Position numbers and translations under genes: made by a program. Positions 9,343-17,367 of a stretch of 33,343 nt of DNA are shown here, piece by piece (within the stretch, counting starts at the first letter, position 1; each line of letters opens with the position of its first letter). The notes under the pieces were generated by a model, which was not told the origin of the DNA, did not search any database, and worked only from the letters and a program-made list of their open reading frames with translations. Source of the stretch: Phenylobacterium aquaticum (GTDB taxonomy: Bacteria > Pseudomonadota > Alphaproteobacteria > Caulobacterales > Caulobacteraceae); NCBI RefSeq assembly GCF_947378715.1, contig NZ_CANCLE010000020.1, forward strand, positions 1-33,343, written 5' to 3'.

Positions 9343-9594
9343 ATGCGGCGTTCCACTCCCAAGGCCTTCGACCATGGCGCCGCCCTGCGCGTGCCCGGGC
9401 CCGAGGACTCGCGCAGCTGGCGGGCCCTGCAAACCTGGCTGGGCGAGTGCGGAGCGATGATCGATCCGAGCGGCCTGGTGCAGGTGGCGACGCCTCTGGG
9501 CCAGGAGGTGGCGCGGCCCGGCGACTGGATCGTGCTGTCGGTCAGCGGTGACTTCCACGTCGCCCGGACGCGTGGCCAGGCCTACGACGCCTAG
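9343..9594 (+). CDS. Small conserved-looking hypothetical protein
   Basis: This 83-aa reading frame starts at ATG 9343 and ends at TAG 9594. The sequence is MRRSTPKAFDHGAALRVPGP through to HVARTRGQAYDA. The block RPGDWIVLSVSGDFHVAR looks like the small PGDWIV-type proteins seen in bacteria and phages, with a predicted beta-strand character. There is no signal peptide or membrane segment. It lies 91 bases after bcsD and about 58 bases before the riboswitch promoter, on the same strand. I see no strong ribosome-binding site, so translation is uncertain. Codon use fits the neighbours. I do not assign a function. Confidence 0.5.
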   Translation: MRRSTPKAFDHGAALRVPGPEDSRSWRALQTWLGECGAMIDPSGLVQVATPLGQEVARPGDWIVLSVSGDFHVARTRGQAYDA

Positions 9595-9651
9595 GATTCG
9601 CGCAACCGAGCGTGAAGTCCGCGCGATCACGGCGCCATCGAGGATAGGGGT

Positions 9652-9679
9652 TTGACAGGGCCCGAGAGCGCGCTCAAGC
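9652..9679 (+). promoter_or_regulatory. Candidate housekeeping promoter for the riboswitch-glyA transcript
   Basis: TTGACAG at 9652-9658 is followed 13 bases later by GCTCAAGC at 9672-9679. This fits the Caulobacter housekeeping consensus (TTGACGS, 10-14 bases, GCTANAWC) at most positions. A start a few bases downstream would place the RNA 5' end almost exactly at the first stem of the riboswitch (9688), which supports the call. Confidence 0.6.
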
Positions 9680-9687
9680 CTCACCGT

Positions 9688-9840
9688 GCTGACACGGGAG
9701 AGCCTGGCGAAAGCCAGCGCCGAAGGAGCAACCGCCCCGGAATCTCTCAGGCAAACGGACCGTTCAGCTACGGACTTCTGGAAAGAGGCGCAGCCGCGCC
9801 CGCCGACGGGATAACGATCTCAGGCAAGACAGACAGAAGG
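9688..9840 (+). ncRNA. Tandem glycine riboswitch
   Basis: Two glycine aptamers lie head to tail. Aptamer 1 (9688-9768) is closed by GCTGA/TCAGC. It has a CTGGC-GAAA-GCCAG hairpin at 9703-9717 and the signature GCGCCGAAGGAGCAA and ATCTCTCAGGCAAA blocks. Aptamer 2 (9775-9839) is closed by CTTCTG/CAGAAG and carries a GGCGC-AGCC-GCGCC hairpin, then CGCCGACGGGATAA and GATCTCAGGCAAGA. Such tandem elements bind glycine and usually control glycine cleavage (gcv) or glycine/serine metabolism genes. Here the target is glyA, 82 bases downstream. An activating (ON) response to glycine is the usual mode for this class, but the direction cannot be read from the sequence. Confidence 0.95.
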
Positions 9841-9849
9841 GGCGCAACC

Positions 9850-9900
9850 GGCTGATCGTTCAGCCCAGAGGTTCGCGCGTGCCTTCGATGTCGTCGAAGG
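9850..9900 (+). promoter_or_regulatory. Likely expression platform of the glycine riboswitch
   Basis: Two hairpins lie between aptamer 2 and the glyA ribosome-binding site: GGCTGA-TCGT-TCAGCC (9850-9865) and CCTTCGA-TGTCG-TCGAAGG (9882-9900). Neither is followed by a T-run, so translational or Rho-linked control is more likely than an intrinsic terminator. CGTTCAGC occurs both in the closing stem of aptamer 1 (9761-9768) and here (9857-9864), so the two stems could exchange partners. Confidence 0.5.
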
Positions 9901-9921
9901 CCGAAACATCGGAGAGAGCAG

Positions 9922-11214
9922 ATGTCGGAGTTCTTTGACCGCCGCCTGGAGGGCGACGTCGTCATCGCCCAGGCGCTCGCCGCCGAACTGGCCCGACAGC
10001 AGGGCGGGATCGAGCTGATCGCGTCGGAGAACATAGTCTCGCCCGCGGTGATGGCCGCGCAAGGGTCGGTCCTGACCAACAAGTACGCGGAGGGCTATCC
10101 CGGCAAGCGCTACTATGGCGGCTGCGAGCAGGCCGATGTGGTGGAGGCCCAGGCCATCACCCGGGCTATGGCCCTGTTCGGGTGCGGCTTCGCCAATGTC
10201 CAACCGCACTCCGGCGCCCAGGCCAATGGGGCGGTGATGATGGCGCTCCTGAAGCCCGGCGACACGATCCTGGGCATGTCGCTCGACGCCGGCGGCCACC
10301 TGACTCACGGCGCCAAGCCGACCCTGTCCGGGAAATGGTTCAAGGCTGTACAATATGGCGTAAAGCCCGAAGACGGGTTGATCGACTATGAGGCCGTCGG
10401 GGTGCTGGCCCGGGAGCATCGGCCCAAGCTGATCATCGCCGGCGGCTCGGCCATTCCGCGCCAGATCGACTTCGCCAGGTTCCGCGCCATCGCCGACGAG
10501 GTCGGCGCCCGGCTGATGGTCGACATGGCCCATATCGCCGGCCTGGTGGCGGGCGGCGCCCATCCGAGCCCCTTCCCCCACGCCCACGTGGTGACCTCGA
10601 CCACCCACAAGACCCTGCGGGGCCCGCGCGGCGGCCTGATCCTGACCGATGACGAGGGGCTGGCGAAGAAGCTGAATTCGGCGGTGTTCCCCGGCCTGCA
10701 GGGCGGCCCCCTGATGCATGTGATCGCCGCCAAGGCCGTGGCCTTTGGCGAGGCCCTGCGCCCGGACTTCAAGGCCTATGCGGCCCAGGTGGTCGCCAAC
10801 GCCCAGGCCCTGGGCGAGGCCCTGATGGATCGGGGCTTCAGCCTGGTCACCGGCGGCACCGACACCCACCTGATCCTCCTGGACCTGCGCGGCCGGGGCC
10901 TGACCGGCCGCGACGCCGAGGACGCGCTCGGCCGGGTGGGCCTGACCTGCAACAAGAACGGCGTACCCTTCGACCCCCTGCCCCCGGCCCTGACCAGCGG
11001 TGTCCGGTTCGGCAGCCCGGCCGGAACCACGCGCGGCTTCAGCGCGGTGGAATTCCACCAGATCGGCGAACTGATCGCCGATGTGCTGGACGGCTTCATC
11101 GCCAACCCGGCCGACAACAGCGCGGCCGAGGGTCTGGCGCGGGCGGAGGTGGCCAGGCTGGCGGCGGCCTTCCCGATCTATGCGGGGCTGGCGAGGCTGG
11201 CGCAGGAGGTGTAG
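9922..11214 (+). CDS. glyA: Serine hydroxymethyltransferase
   Basis: This enzyme interconverts serine and glycine, moving one carbon to or from tetrahydrofolate with pyridoxal phosphate as cofactor. The 430-aa protein has the family hallmarks: ELIASEN near the N-terminus, KYAEGYPGKRYYGGC, GGHLTHGA, VDMAHIAGLVA, and the cofactor lysine K230 in STTHKTLRGPRGG. Length is normal. The ATG at 9922 has GGAGAG (9911-9916) at a good distance, just after the expression-platform hairpin. Control by a tandem glycine riboswitch suggests that this copy serves when glycine is plentiful, perhaps turning excess glycine into serine together with the cleavage system. It may be a second glyA in the genome. Both points are inference. 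It is followed by a lone hypothetical gene, so the transcript may be monocistronic. Confidence 0.96.
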   Translation: MSEFFDRRLEGDVVIAQALAAELARQQGGIELIASENIVSPAVMAAQGSVLTNKYAEGYPGKRYYGGCEQADVVEAQAITRAMALFGCGFANVQPHSGAQANGAVMMALLKPGDTILGMSLDAGGHLTHGAKPTLSGKWFKAVQYGVKPEDGLIDYEAVGVLAREHRPKLIIAGGSAIPRQIDFARFRAIADEVGARLMVDMAHIAGLVAGGAHPSPFPHAHVVTSTTHKTLRGPRGGLILTDDEGLAKKLNSAVFPGLQGGPLMHVIAAKAVAFGEALRPDFKAYAAQVVANAQALGEALMDRGFSLVTGGTDTHLILLDLRGRGLTGRDAEDALGRVGLTCNKNGVPFDPLPPALTSGVRFGSPAGTTRGFSAVEFHQIGELIADVLDGFIANPADNSAAEGLARAEVARLAAAFPIYAGLARLAQEV

Positions 11215-11389
11215 GGGCGACCCACGTGGCGAACAGGAGGCTGTCCGTACGGTTCGATCCCGCGCAATGCGAAGCCTATGTCCTTCGCGAAGGGCTGGGC
11301 TGATTGCATACCTCAGGCCTGGATGTCAGTCTGAGAACAACGCAACGCTGCATTTGAAGACGCACGACACAACGGCTCGGCAGGTTCTC
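11215..11389. other. Intergenic stretch between glyA and the hypothetical gene
   Basis: I see no gene here. A perfect 12-base palindrome, CCTTCGCGAAGG, lies at 11282-11293. It could act as a hairpin or a protein site. There is no T-run that would make it a classical terminator. Confidence 0.4.
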
Positions 11390-11752
11390 ATGACGGACGT
11401 CAATCAGCGCAGGAAGAACAAAAGGCCTGTAAATCAGCGTTACAAGCCCGAAGAATACAATAACGGGTTCGTTCCGGAGACCGGGAAGCAGCGACCTATT
11501 GGCAGGATCGGGAAGACGGATTTTCTTGATAAGTCGATGCACTCATGGAGCGGCGTCGCACCGATAAGTGGCCTGCGGTTCCAGGCGGGGATTCGGAACG
11601 ATTTCACCAACGGACATCGGGGCATGGCGCGCTCGGTTAAGGGCGCCAAGAAATTCGTCCGCACCCGCGTCCGCTTTCACGAGAACGCGGAAACGAAACG
11701 CCTAGCAGAGCAGGCCCAGATCTTCTCGGACGGCGAACCACACGACGATTGA
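11390..11752 (+). CDS. Hypothetical protein, basic, AT-richer than neighbours
   Basis: A 120-aa frame runs from ATG 11390 to TGA 11752. The protein is hydrophilic and basic at the N-terminus (MTDVNQRRKNKRPVNQRYKP). The middle, SWSGVAPISGLRFQAGIRND, looks like a folded unit, and RGMARSVKGAKKFVRTRVRF is another basic patch before an acidic tail. There is no signal peptide, membrane segment or motif that I recognise. The upstream frame is open back to 11081, inside glyA, but that part is a shadow of glyA and I start at the internal ATG. Base composition is visibly less GC-rich than that of glyA or the protease, a possible sign of transfer. The basic patches could bind nucleic acid, but that is a guess. 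Confidence 0.5.
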   Translation: MTDVNQRRKNKRPVNQRYKPEEYNNGFVPETGKQRPIGRIGKTDFLDKSMHSWSGVAPISGLRFQAGIRNDFTNGHRGMARSVKGAKKFVRTRVRFHENAETKRLAEQAQIFSDGEPHDD

Positions 11753-11907
11753 GACAGCGTCGACTTACCAGACGGTGTGACCTGCAGATCGGCGGATAGT
11801 CAGCAGCCGGCTTGATGGCCCTGCCAAACGGAAGCCGATCGCAGGAGAGATCCTAGCAGACTTGGGGGTTCCGTGGCGCTTCGGTCCACCTAAGAGCTGA
11901 ACGGGTT

Positions 11908-11937
11908 CGGCCCCGGACGCGCAAACGTCCGAGGCCG
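11908..11937. terminator. Candidate bidirectional terminator hairpin
   Basis: CGGCCCCGGACG (11908-11919) pairs with CGTCCGAGGCCG (11926-11937), with one mismatch and a six-base loop. It lies between two convergent genes, ending at 11752 (plus) and 11971 (minus), where a shared terminator is expected. No clear T-run follows on either strand, so it may depend on Rho or act only as an RNA-end stabiliser. Confidence 0.5.
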
Positions 11938-11970
11938 AGGTCTTCCTGCCGGGAGCTTCGGGCGGGAAAT

Positions 11971-14433
11971 CTAGAGGTCGTCCATCCAGTCGGTCTCGGC
12001 GCCGATCGGCATGCCGGGCGGGACGGCGGGCGCGCGGGGCGTCTTGGCCAGTTCCTTCTCCAGCAGGGCGTCGTCGGTGAGGATGTGGGCGAGGCTGCGG
12101 CTCCAGGCGCCATCAGGTCCGGGCCCGCCCTTGGCGAACTGGTCGGCCAGGGTGGTCAGGCGCGCATTGATCGCGGCGGCGACGTCGGGCGATGCATCCG
12201 GATCACGGGCGGCCTCGGCCAGCGCCATCACCGCGCGATAGGCGATGCGGCGGCTGAGATCGGTCTTGCGGGTCTCCACCGTCGCCGTCAGCACCTTGTC
12301 CACCAGTTCATCAAGGCCCAGGGCCCCTGGGTCGCGGCGATGCTGCTCGAAGACCCGGGTCAGACGTGGGGGCGCCAGGAGTGTGTCGAGCGTCACCTGG
12401 GCCCCCACGTCGGCCGCTGCCAGCGGATCGAAGGCTGCGGCGCCGGCATTGGCGAAGACTTCGATATCGGACTGTCGGTCCGAGGCGCCGTTGATCCCCG
12501 CCGACAGCAGGCCGACGAGGCCATCGGGAACCTCAAGCTGATCGGCGGACAGGGTCCCCAACAGGGCGTCGAGAGCGGCGCGCTGGGTCGCCGGCGCAAC
12601 GGGCTTGGCCGGTGGAGTTCCATCGCCCTGCACCGCGTAGACATAGTCCACCCCGCCGACCATCTTGGCCGTCGCGTCGACCTGGTAGCGGTGCAGCAGC
12701 CAGATCGGCACGAAGCGGCGGCGCAGATCGGCCACCGGCTCATGCGGCAACAAGACGTTCTGGCCGAAGCGGGCGATGGCGGCCTTGCGCACCGCCATCA
12801 GCCGGGTGAGCTCGGCGGCCGGGTCTGGGCCATTGTCCCACATGCTGCCCCAGGGATTGGGGGTGTCGGGCGCGCGGCCGTCGATGTCGGTGATGAAGCG
12901 CACGCCGGCGGCGACCGAGGCCTCGGCCTTCTCGCGCGCCGCTGCATCCGGATCGACGCCGGGAGCGGCCTGGCCATAGAGCCAGTCGACGGTGAACTTG
13001 TCCCAACTGCCGATGTCGCGGGCATAGGCGTCGGTGAGATCCGGCGCGCCATTGACCAGGCCGATCTTCGGGCCCGGATAGTCCATGACCGAGGCGCGGC
13101 CCTGGGTGCTGGCGGCGAAGTTGTGGACGAAGCCCAGGGAATGGCCGACCTCGTGGGCGCCGAGTTGGCGCAGCCGGGCCAGGGTCACCTCGACCGGGTC
13201 ATTGGGGCCGCCCTTGCCGAGCTTGTCGGTCCCGACCAGGCCCTCGAAGATGATCATGTCCTGGCGGGAGCGCAGCGAGCCCAGCACCACATTGCCCTTG
13301 ATGATCTCGCCGGTGCGGGGATCGGTGATCACCTGGCCATAGGACCAGCCCCGCGTGGCGCGGTTACTCCAGTTGACGAAATTGTAGCGGACATCCAGCG
13401 GGTCGACGCCGGGCGGCAGCACCTTGGCCTGGAACCCGTCGATGAACCCGGCCGCGTCGAAGGCCTGGGCCCACCAGCCGACCCCCTCCACCAGGGCCGA
13501 GCGGATCGGCTCGGGCGCGGCGGGATCGATGTAGAAGATGATCGGCTTCTTGACCTTGGAGCGCGGGGCGCTGGGGTCGACCTTCTCGAGCCGGAAACGG
13601 TTGGCGAGCTGGTAGACGACGTTCTGGGTGAGAGGTGTGCCGAAGTCGACGATCTGGTTGGCGAAGCCGCCGGCCCGGGGGTCGAAGCGGCGGGCCACAT
13701 AGCCGGGCTCCGGCAGGCGGACCAGGGAGTGGTGGACCACGAAGCTGATCTGGCGCGGATCGGGCGCCAGGCTGTTCACCTCGCCGGCCGGGGTGTCCGA
13801 CTGGTAGGTCTGCAGGGCCTCCATCTCGATATTGTCGGGGAAGACCTTCACGGCGCCGAGATCGGCGGCGCTGAGATTGTCGGCGACCTTGAAGCCCTTG
13901 GCGCCGCCCTGGGCCAGTTCCTGGCCGATGCCGATCACGTCGCGGGTCAGGAAGGGAGCGATGTCGATGGTCACCCGCCCGTCCGCCTCGGCCTGGACGA
14001 TGTCGCCCATCCAGACCGTGGTGATCGGGAAGCTGTCGCGGGCCGAGGCCTGCTCGGCCGGGGTTCCGCCGGTGGCGCGGAACCGGGGGTTCTCGAACTG
14101 GATGGCGATCTTCTTGCCGTAGCGGCGGAAGACCAGCAGGCGGCTGGGCCCCAGCATGCCGCGATCGAGCCGCATGTTGGGCGAGCCGATGCCCGTGCGC
14201 AGGCTGGTGGAATAGATGAACCGCCCGGAGACGCCGTCCGCCCCCGGCGCCGGCAAGGTCACCAGGATCCTGCCCGTGGCGATATCGGCGCGAACCGGCA
14301 AGAGGCCGGTCATCAAGGGCGCGGTGGAGGCTGGGGCGGGGGGCGGCGGCGGAGCCTCAGCCAGGGCCGGCGCGGCGATCAGGGCCGTCGAGGCCAGCAG
14401 GGCGCGCAGCGCAGCGCTCAATCCACGTGTCAT
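11971..14433 (-). CDS. Exported zinc metalloprotease (DUF5117/DUF4953-type, metzincin-like)
   Basis: This 820-aa protein begins with a signal peptide (MTRGLSAALRALLASTALIA through APALAEA). A zinc site follows at H427-E-V-G-H431-SLG-FV-H437, the HExxHxxGxxH pattern of metzincins. SVMDYP downstream may supply the Met-turn. Overall it matches the large zinc-dependent metalloproteases annotated with DUF5118, DUF5117 and DUF4953, which are common in Bacteroidetes and in Caulobacter/Sphingomonas relatives. It should act in the periplasm or outside the cell on peptides or proteins. I start at 14433 because GGGGGAG lies at the right distance and the signal peptide follows immediately; the frame stays open upstream for 26 more codons. 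It is 90 bases downstream of the TonB-dependent receptor on the same strand, probably one operon. Confidence 0.88.
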   Translation of the reverse strand: MTRGLSAALRALLASTALIAAPALAEAPPPPPAPASTAPLMTGLLPVRADIATGRILVTLPAPGADGVSGRFIYSTSLRTGIGSPNMRLDRGMLGPSRLLVFRRYGKKIAIQFENPRFRATGGTPAEQASARDSFPITTVWMGDIVQAEADGRVTIDIAPFLTRDVIGIGQELAQGGAKGFKVADNLSAADLGAVKVFPDNIEMEALQTYQSDTPAGEVNSLAPDPRQISFVVHHSLVRLPEPGYVARRFDPRAGGFANQIVDFGTPLTQNVVYQLANRFRLEKVDPSAPRSKVKKPIIFYIDPAAPEPIRSALVEGVGWWAQAFDAAGFIDGFQAKVLPPGVDPLDVRYNFVNWSNRATRGWSYGQVITDPRTGEIIKGNVVLGSLRSRQDMIIFEGLVGTDKLGKGGPNDPVEVTLARLRQLGAHEVGHSLGFVHNFAASTQGRASVMDYPGPKIGLVNGAPDLTDAYARDIGSWDKFTVDWLYGQAAPGVDPDAAAREKAEASVAAGVRFITDIDGRAPDTPNPWGSMWDNGPDPAAELTRLMAVRKAAIARFGQNVLLPHEPVADLRRRFVPIWLLHRYQVDATAKMVGGVDYVYAVQGDGTPPAKPVAPATQRAALDALLGTLSADQLEVPDGLVGLLSAGINGASDRQSDIEVFANAGAAAFDPLAAADVGAQVTLDTLLAPPRLTRVFEQHRRDPGALGLDELVDKVLTATVETRKTDLSRRIAYRAVMALAEAARDPDASPDVAAAINARLTTLADQFAKGGPGPDGAWSRSLAHILTDDALLEKELAKTPRAPAVPPGMPIGAETDWMDDL

Positions 14434-14523
14434 CGAATCTCCCCCGGGGACGCTTATTTTCGAACCTAGATACAACCGCCCCGGCGTTTTCACACCGGGG
14501 CGGGCCGTCACGCTCCTCGGGGC

Positions 14524-17367
14524 CTAGAATTCCATCCGCACGCCGACCCGGAACACGCGTCCGAGCACGTCGTAGAGGCTGCGGTTGGTCTGCAGATAAC
14601 CCACGGTGTTTTCCGCCCCGAGGTTGTTCGGGTTGGAGGTCAGCACCGGGTCCTTGTTGAAGATGTTCTTGATCGAGATATAGGCCTCGCCGCTCACGTC
14701 CTTGATGTCGAAGGCGTAGGAGGCGGAGACGTCGAAATAGGTCGCGCCGTCGATGTGATTGTTATTGATGGTGTAATAGGGCGCGACGCTGGCCGGGCAG
14801 CTGGTCGTGCACTCGGTGTAGGCATTGCTGACCACGCCCGAGCTGACGCCGCGCGCCGTGACGTTGAGGGTCCACGGATCGAGCTTGTAGAGGGCCGACA
14901 GGCGGTAGATCCAGTCCGGCGTGCTGCCTGCGTTGGAGCCCGCCAGGTCGATGTGTGTCACCCCATCGTCGGTGACGTTCTCCATATAGTGGGTGCCCTG
15001 GGCGCGCAGGCTCAGGTCGCCTTTCAGCGGCTCATAGAGGTCCTCGAGGTGCACGCGGTAGGAGGCCTCGACGTCCAGGCCCCGGGCGATCAGCTTGTTG
15101 AGGTTGGCGTAGTAGAGGTTGATCGTGCTGAGGGTGGAGCCCGTATAGACCAGCTGGCTGCAGTAGCTGGTGACCTTGTTGATGTAGCAATAGTCGGCCA
15201 CCTGCTGGGCGGTGACGAAGCTGATCACCCCGGCGACCTGGATGTCGTAATAGTCGACCGAGGCCTGGAAGCCGGGCAGGAAGCGCGGCTTGACCACCAC
15301 GCCCACGCCGTAGCCATCGGCCACTTCCGGCTGGGCGTTGGGATTGCCCTGCAGGTTCTGGACGAAGGCGGTCGAGACGCCGTTGATGCTGACCGAGTTC
15401 GAGCGCGCGGTGCCGGTGTCGTAGAGCTCGCTCATATTGGCGGCGCGGATGTCACGCGACTTGGAGGCGCGGAAGGTGATGTCGTCGATCGGCGTATAGG
15501 TGACGCCGGCCTTCCAGGTGGTGACCCCGCCGGAGGTCGAATAGTCGGTGTAGCGGGCGGCGCCGTTGAAATCCAAGCCCTTGAGGATCGGGACCAGGAC
15601 TTCGACATAGGCTTCCTTGACGTCGTACTCGCCCTTGGTGACCTTGAAGTTGCCGTACTTCCAGCCGCTGGCCTGGTACTGGGTCGGCACGAAGCCGCCC
15701 ATCTGTTCCTTGCGATACTCGGCGCCGACCGCCAGCGAGATCGGACCAGCCCAGCCCTGGAGGCTGTTGGTGCGGAAGTTGATCGCGGTGACGTCCTGCT
15801 TGAAGTCCTGGTCGCGATAGGGGGTGCCCAGCACATAGGCGAGCGCCGCCGCGCTGGCGACGCCCGTGCCGAACCGGTTCAGGGGCACGCAGCCATTGGT
15901 CGGGTTGGTCAGGGTGGAGCGGCAGACGATCGCCCCGGTGGCGGGATTGACCACCGCGTCGGTGGCCAGGGCCAGGCGCGCCGTGTTCCAGGTGGCGGTC
16001 AGCGACTCGTGGGTCTGGGTCTCGCCGTGCTGGTAGTAGCCGTCCCAGTCGACGGCCAGGCCGAAGGCGTCGAAGTCGCCCTTGGCGCCGACCACATAGC
16101 GCTGGGTCTCACGCTCCATGGCGCTGCCCGAGGCCGGCATGTCGGCGTTGCTGGTCCCCATGGTGAAGGACTTCAGGCCCAGCGTGGTCATCTGGGTCTT
16201 GATCGAGGTCGGCAGATAGGCGTTGTCGGCCTGGATGACGATGCCGGTCTGGGTCGGGTTGATGTAGTAGCTGAGGCCCTTGTACTTGGCGTAGGAGCCT
16301 TGGGCGAACACCTCGACATGGTCGGTCAGATCGTAGCTGACGCGGCCGAAGACGCTGTCGCGATCCTCATCCGGCGCCAGGCTGTTGGTGCCGTTCATGC
16401 CCGAGGACGAATATTTCCAGTCGCCGCCGATCATCCACTGGCCGGAGACCTGGCCATAGGCCAGCTGGTTCACCGCGCCATTGACGCCGAAATAGGTCCC
16501 CTTCAGCGCGCCGGCGGTGATCAGGCCGCCGGGCGTATAGGACGAGATCCCGACATTGTGGGAGACCACGTAATAGGGCAGGCCCGCCGTCGTGGTGTCG
16601 GGGTTGCGGATGGCGAAATAGCCGGACTTGTTCCAGTCGCGGCTGTAATAGTGGATGCCTTCCTGGCGGACCCGTTCAGCGCTGAACAACACGTGGCCGC
16701 GCTTGTCGGCGAAGCCGCCGCCCGCGGTGATGTTGAACTTCGAGTTCGGGTTGTCGCCATAGGTGGTCTCGCCGTATTCGGCGGTGGCTTTGACCCCGGT
16801 ATAGGCCTTGTCGAGGATGAAGTTGACCACCCCGCCCACGGCGTCGGAGCCATAGGCCGAGGAGGCGCCCCCGGTCACCACTTCAACGCGGCTGATCAGG
16901 GCCTGAGGGAAAGTGTTGGTGTCCACCTGGCCGGTGGAGGCAGAGACCACCGAGCGCTGGCCATCGAACAGCACCAGGGTGCGGCCAGTGCCGAGCGAGC
17001 GCAGGTTGAGGGCGCTGATCCCCGCCGCGCCATTGCTGAGGCTGCCGGAAGAATTGGACGCCGTCGTGCTGCCCGCCACGGATGGCAGGGTGTTCACGAA
17101 GTCGGCGATGTTGGCCGGCGCGGCGGCCTTGATTTCCTCCGTGCCCAGCACGTTGACCGGGGTCGGGGCGTCATAGCCATCTCGCACCACGCGCGAACCG
17201 GTGACCAACACCTCCTCGACCACAGCCTCGCCCTTGCCAGCCGCCGCATCCGCGGCTTCGGCGGCGGTGGCTGCGTGGGTGGAGGCCAGCAGCGCCGCAA
17301 GGCTCGCCGTCGCGAGAGCGTAGCGCCGGACGCTGGTTGTCCGCCTCAGGTTTGTTGACTGTCGCAT
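14524..17367 (-). CDS. TonB-dependent outer-membrane receptor
   Basis: This 947-aa protein has a signal peptide (about residues 1-35). A plug domain (about 50-180) follows, with EVLVTGSRVVRDGYDAPTPV at its start, LRSLGTGRTLVLFDGQR, and VEVVTGGASSAYGSDAVGGV at its end. The rest is a large beta-barrel that finishes in the terminal phenylalanine signature (VGVRMEF). Such receptors import large substrates using proton-motive force passed on by TonB/ExbB/ExbD. The ATG at 17367 has GGGGAA at the right spacing. It is first in an operon with the metalloprotease and divergent from an Lrp/AsnC regulator. Peptides or amino-acid-derived compounds are therefore the most likely cargo, not siderophores; this is inferred from context. 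GSRV-type plugs of this kind are abundant in oligotrophic alphaproteobacteria. Confidence 0.93.
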   Translation of the reverse strand: MRQSTNLRRTTSVRRYALATASLAALLASTHAATAAEAADAAAGKGEAVVEEVLVTGSRVVRDGYDAPTPVNVLGTEEIKAAAPANIADFVNTLPSVAGSTTASNSSGSLSNGAAGISALNLRSLGTGRTLVLFDGQRSVVSASTGQVDTNTFPQALISRVEVVTGGASSAYGSDAVGGVVNFILDKAYTGVKATAEYGETTYGDNPNSKFNITAGGGFADKRGHVLFSAERVRQEGIHYYSRDWNKSGYFAIRNPDTTTAGLPYYVVSHNVGISSYTPGGLITAGALKGTYFGVNGAVNQLAYGQVSGQWMIGGDWKYSSSGMNGTNSLAPDEDRDSVFGRVSYDLTDHVEVFAQGSYAKYKGLSYYINPTQTGIVIQADNAYLPTSIKTQMTTLGLKSFTMGTSNADMPASGSAMERETQRYVVGAKGDFDAFGLAVDWDGYYQHGETQTHESLTATWNTARLALATDAVVNPATGAIVCRSTLTNPTNGCVPLNRFGTGVASAAALAYVLGTPYRDQDFKQDVTAINFRTNSLQGWAGPISLAVGAEYRKEQMGGFVPTQYQASGWKYGNFKVTKGEYDVKEAYVEVLVPILKGLDFNGAARYTDYSTSGGVTTWKAGVTYTPIDDITFRASKSRDIRAANMSELYDTGTARSNSVSINGVSTAFVQNLQGNPNAQPEVADGYGVGVVVKPRFLPGFQASVDYYDIQVAGVISFVTAQQVADYCYINKVTSYCSQLVYTGSTLSTINLYYANLNKLIARGLDVEASYRVHLEDLYEPLKGDLSLRAQGTHYMENVTDDGVTHIDLAGSNAGSTPDWIYRLSALYKLDPWTLNVTARGVSSGVVSNAYTECTTSCPASVAPYYTINNNHIDGATYFDVSASYAFDIKDVSGEAYISIKNIFNKDPVLTSNPNNLGAENTVGYLQTNRSLYDVLGRVFRVGVRMEF

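Noticed and set aside
11282..11293. CCTTCGCGAAGG as an intrinsic terminator for glyA
   Set aside because: The stem is short once a loop is allowed, and no T-run follows.
11081..11389. A 103-codon upstream extension of the 120-aa hypothetical gene into glyA
   Set aside because: This part is glyA read in another frame plus intergenic DNA, with Arg/Trp/Pro-rich shadow sequence. The composition changes at ATG 11390.
12085..14469. A 794-codon plus-strand frame opposite the metalloprotease
   Set aside because: It is a shadow of the protease gene, whose HExxHxxGxxH site and signal peptide are clear on the minus strand.
14755..17358. An 867-codon plus-strand frame opposite the TonB receptor
   Set aside because: It has repetitive Val/Gly/Asp/Arg-rich shadow composition, and the receptor on the minus strand has complete family features.
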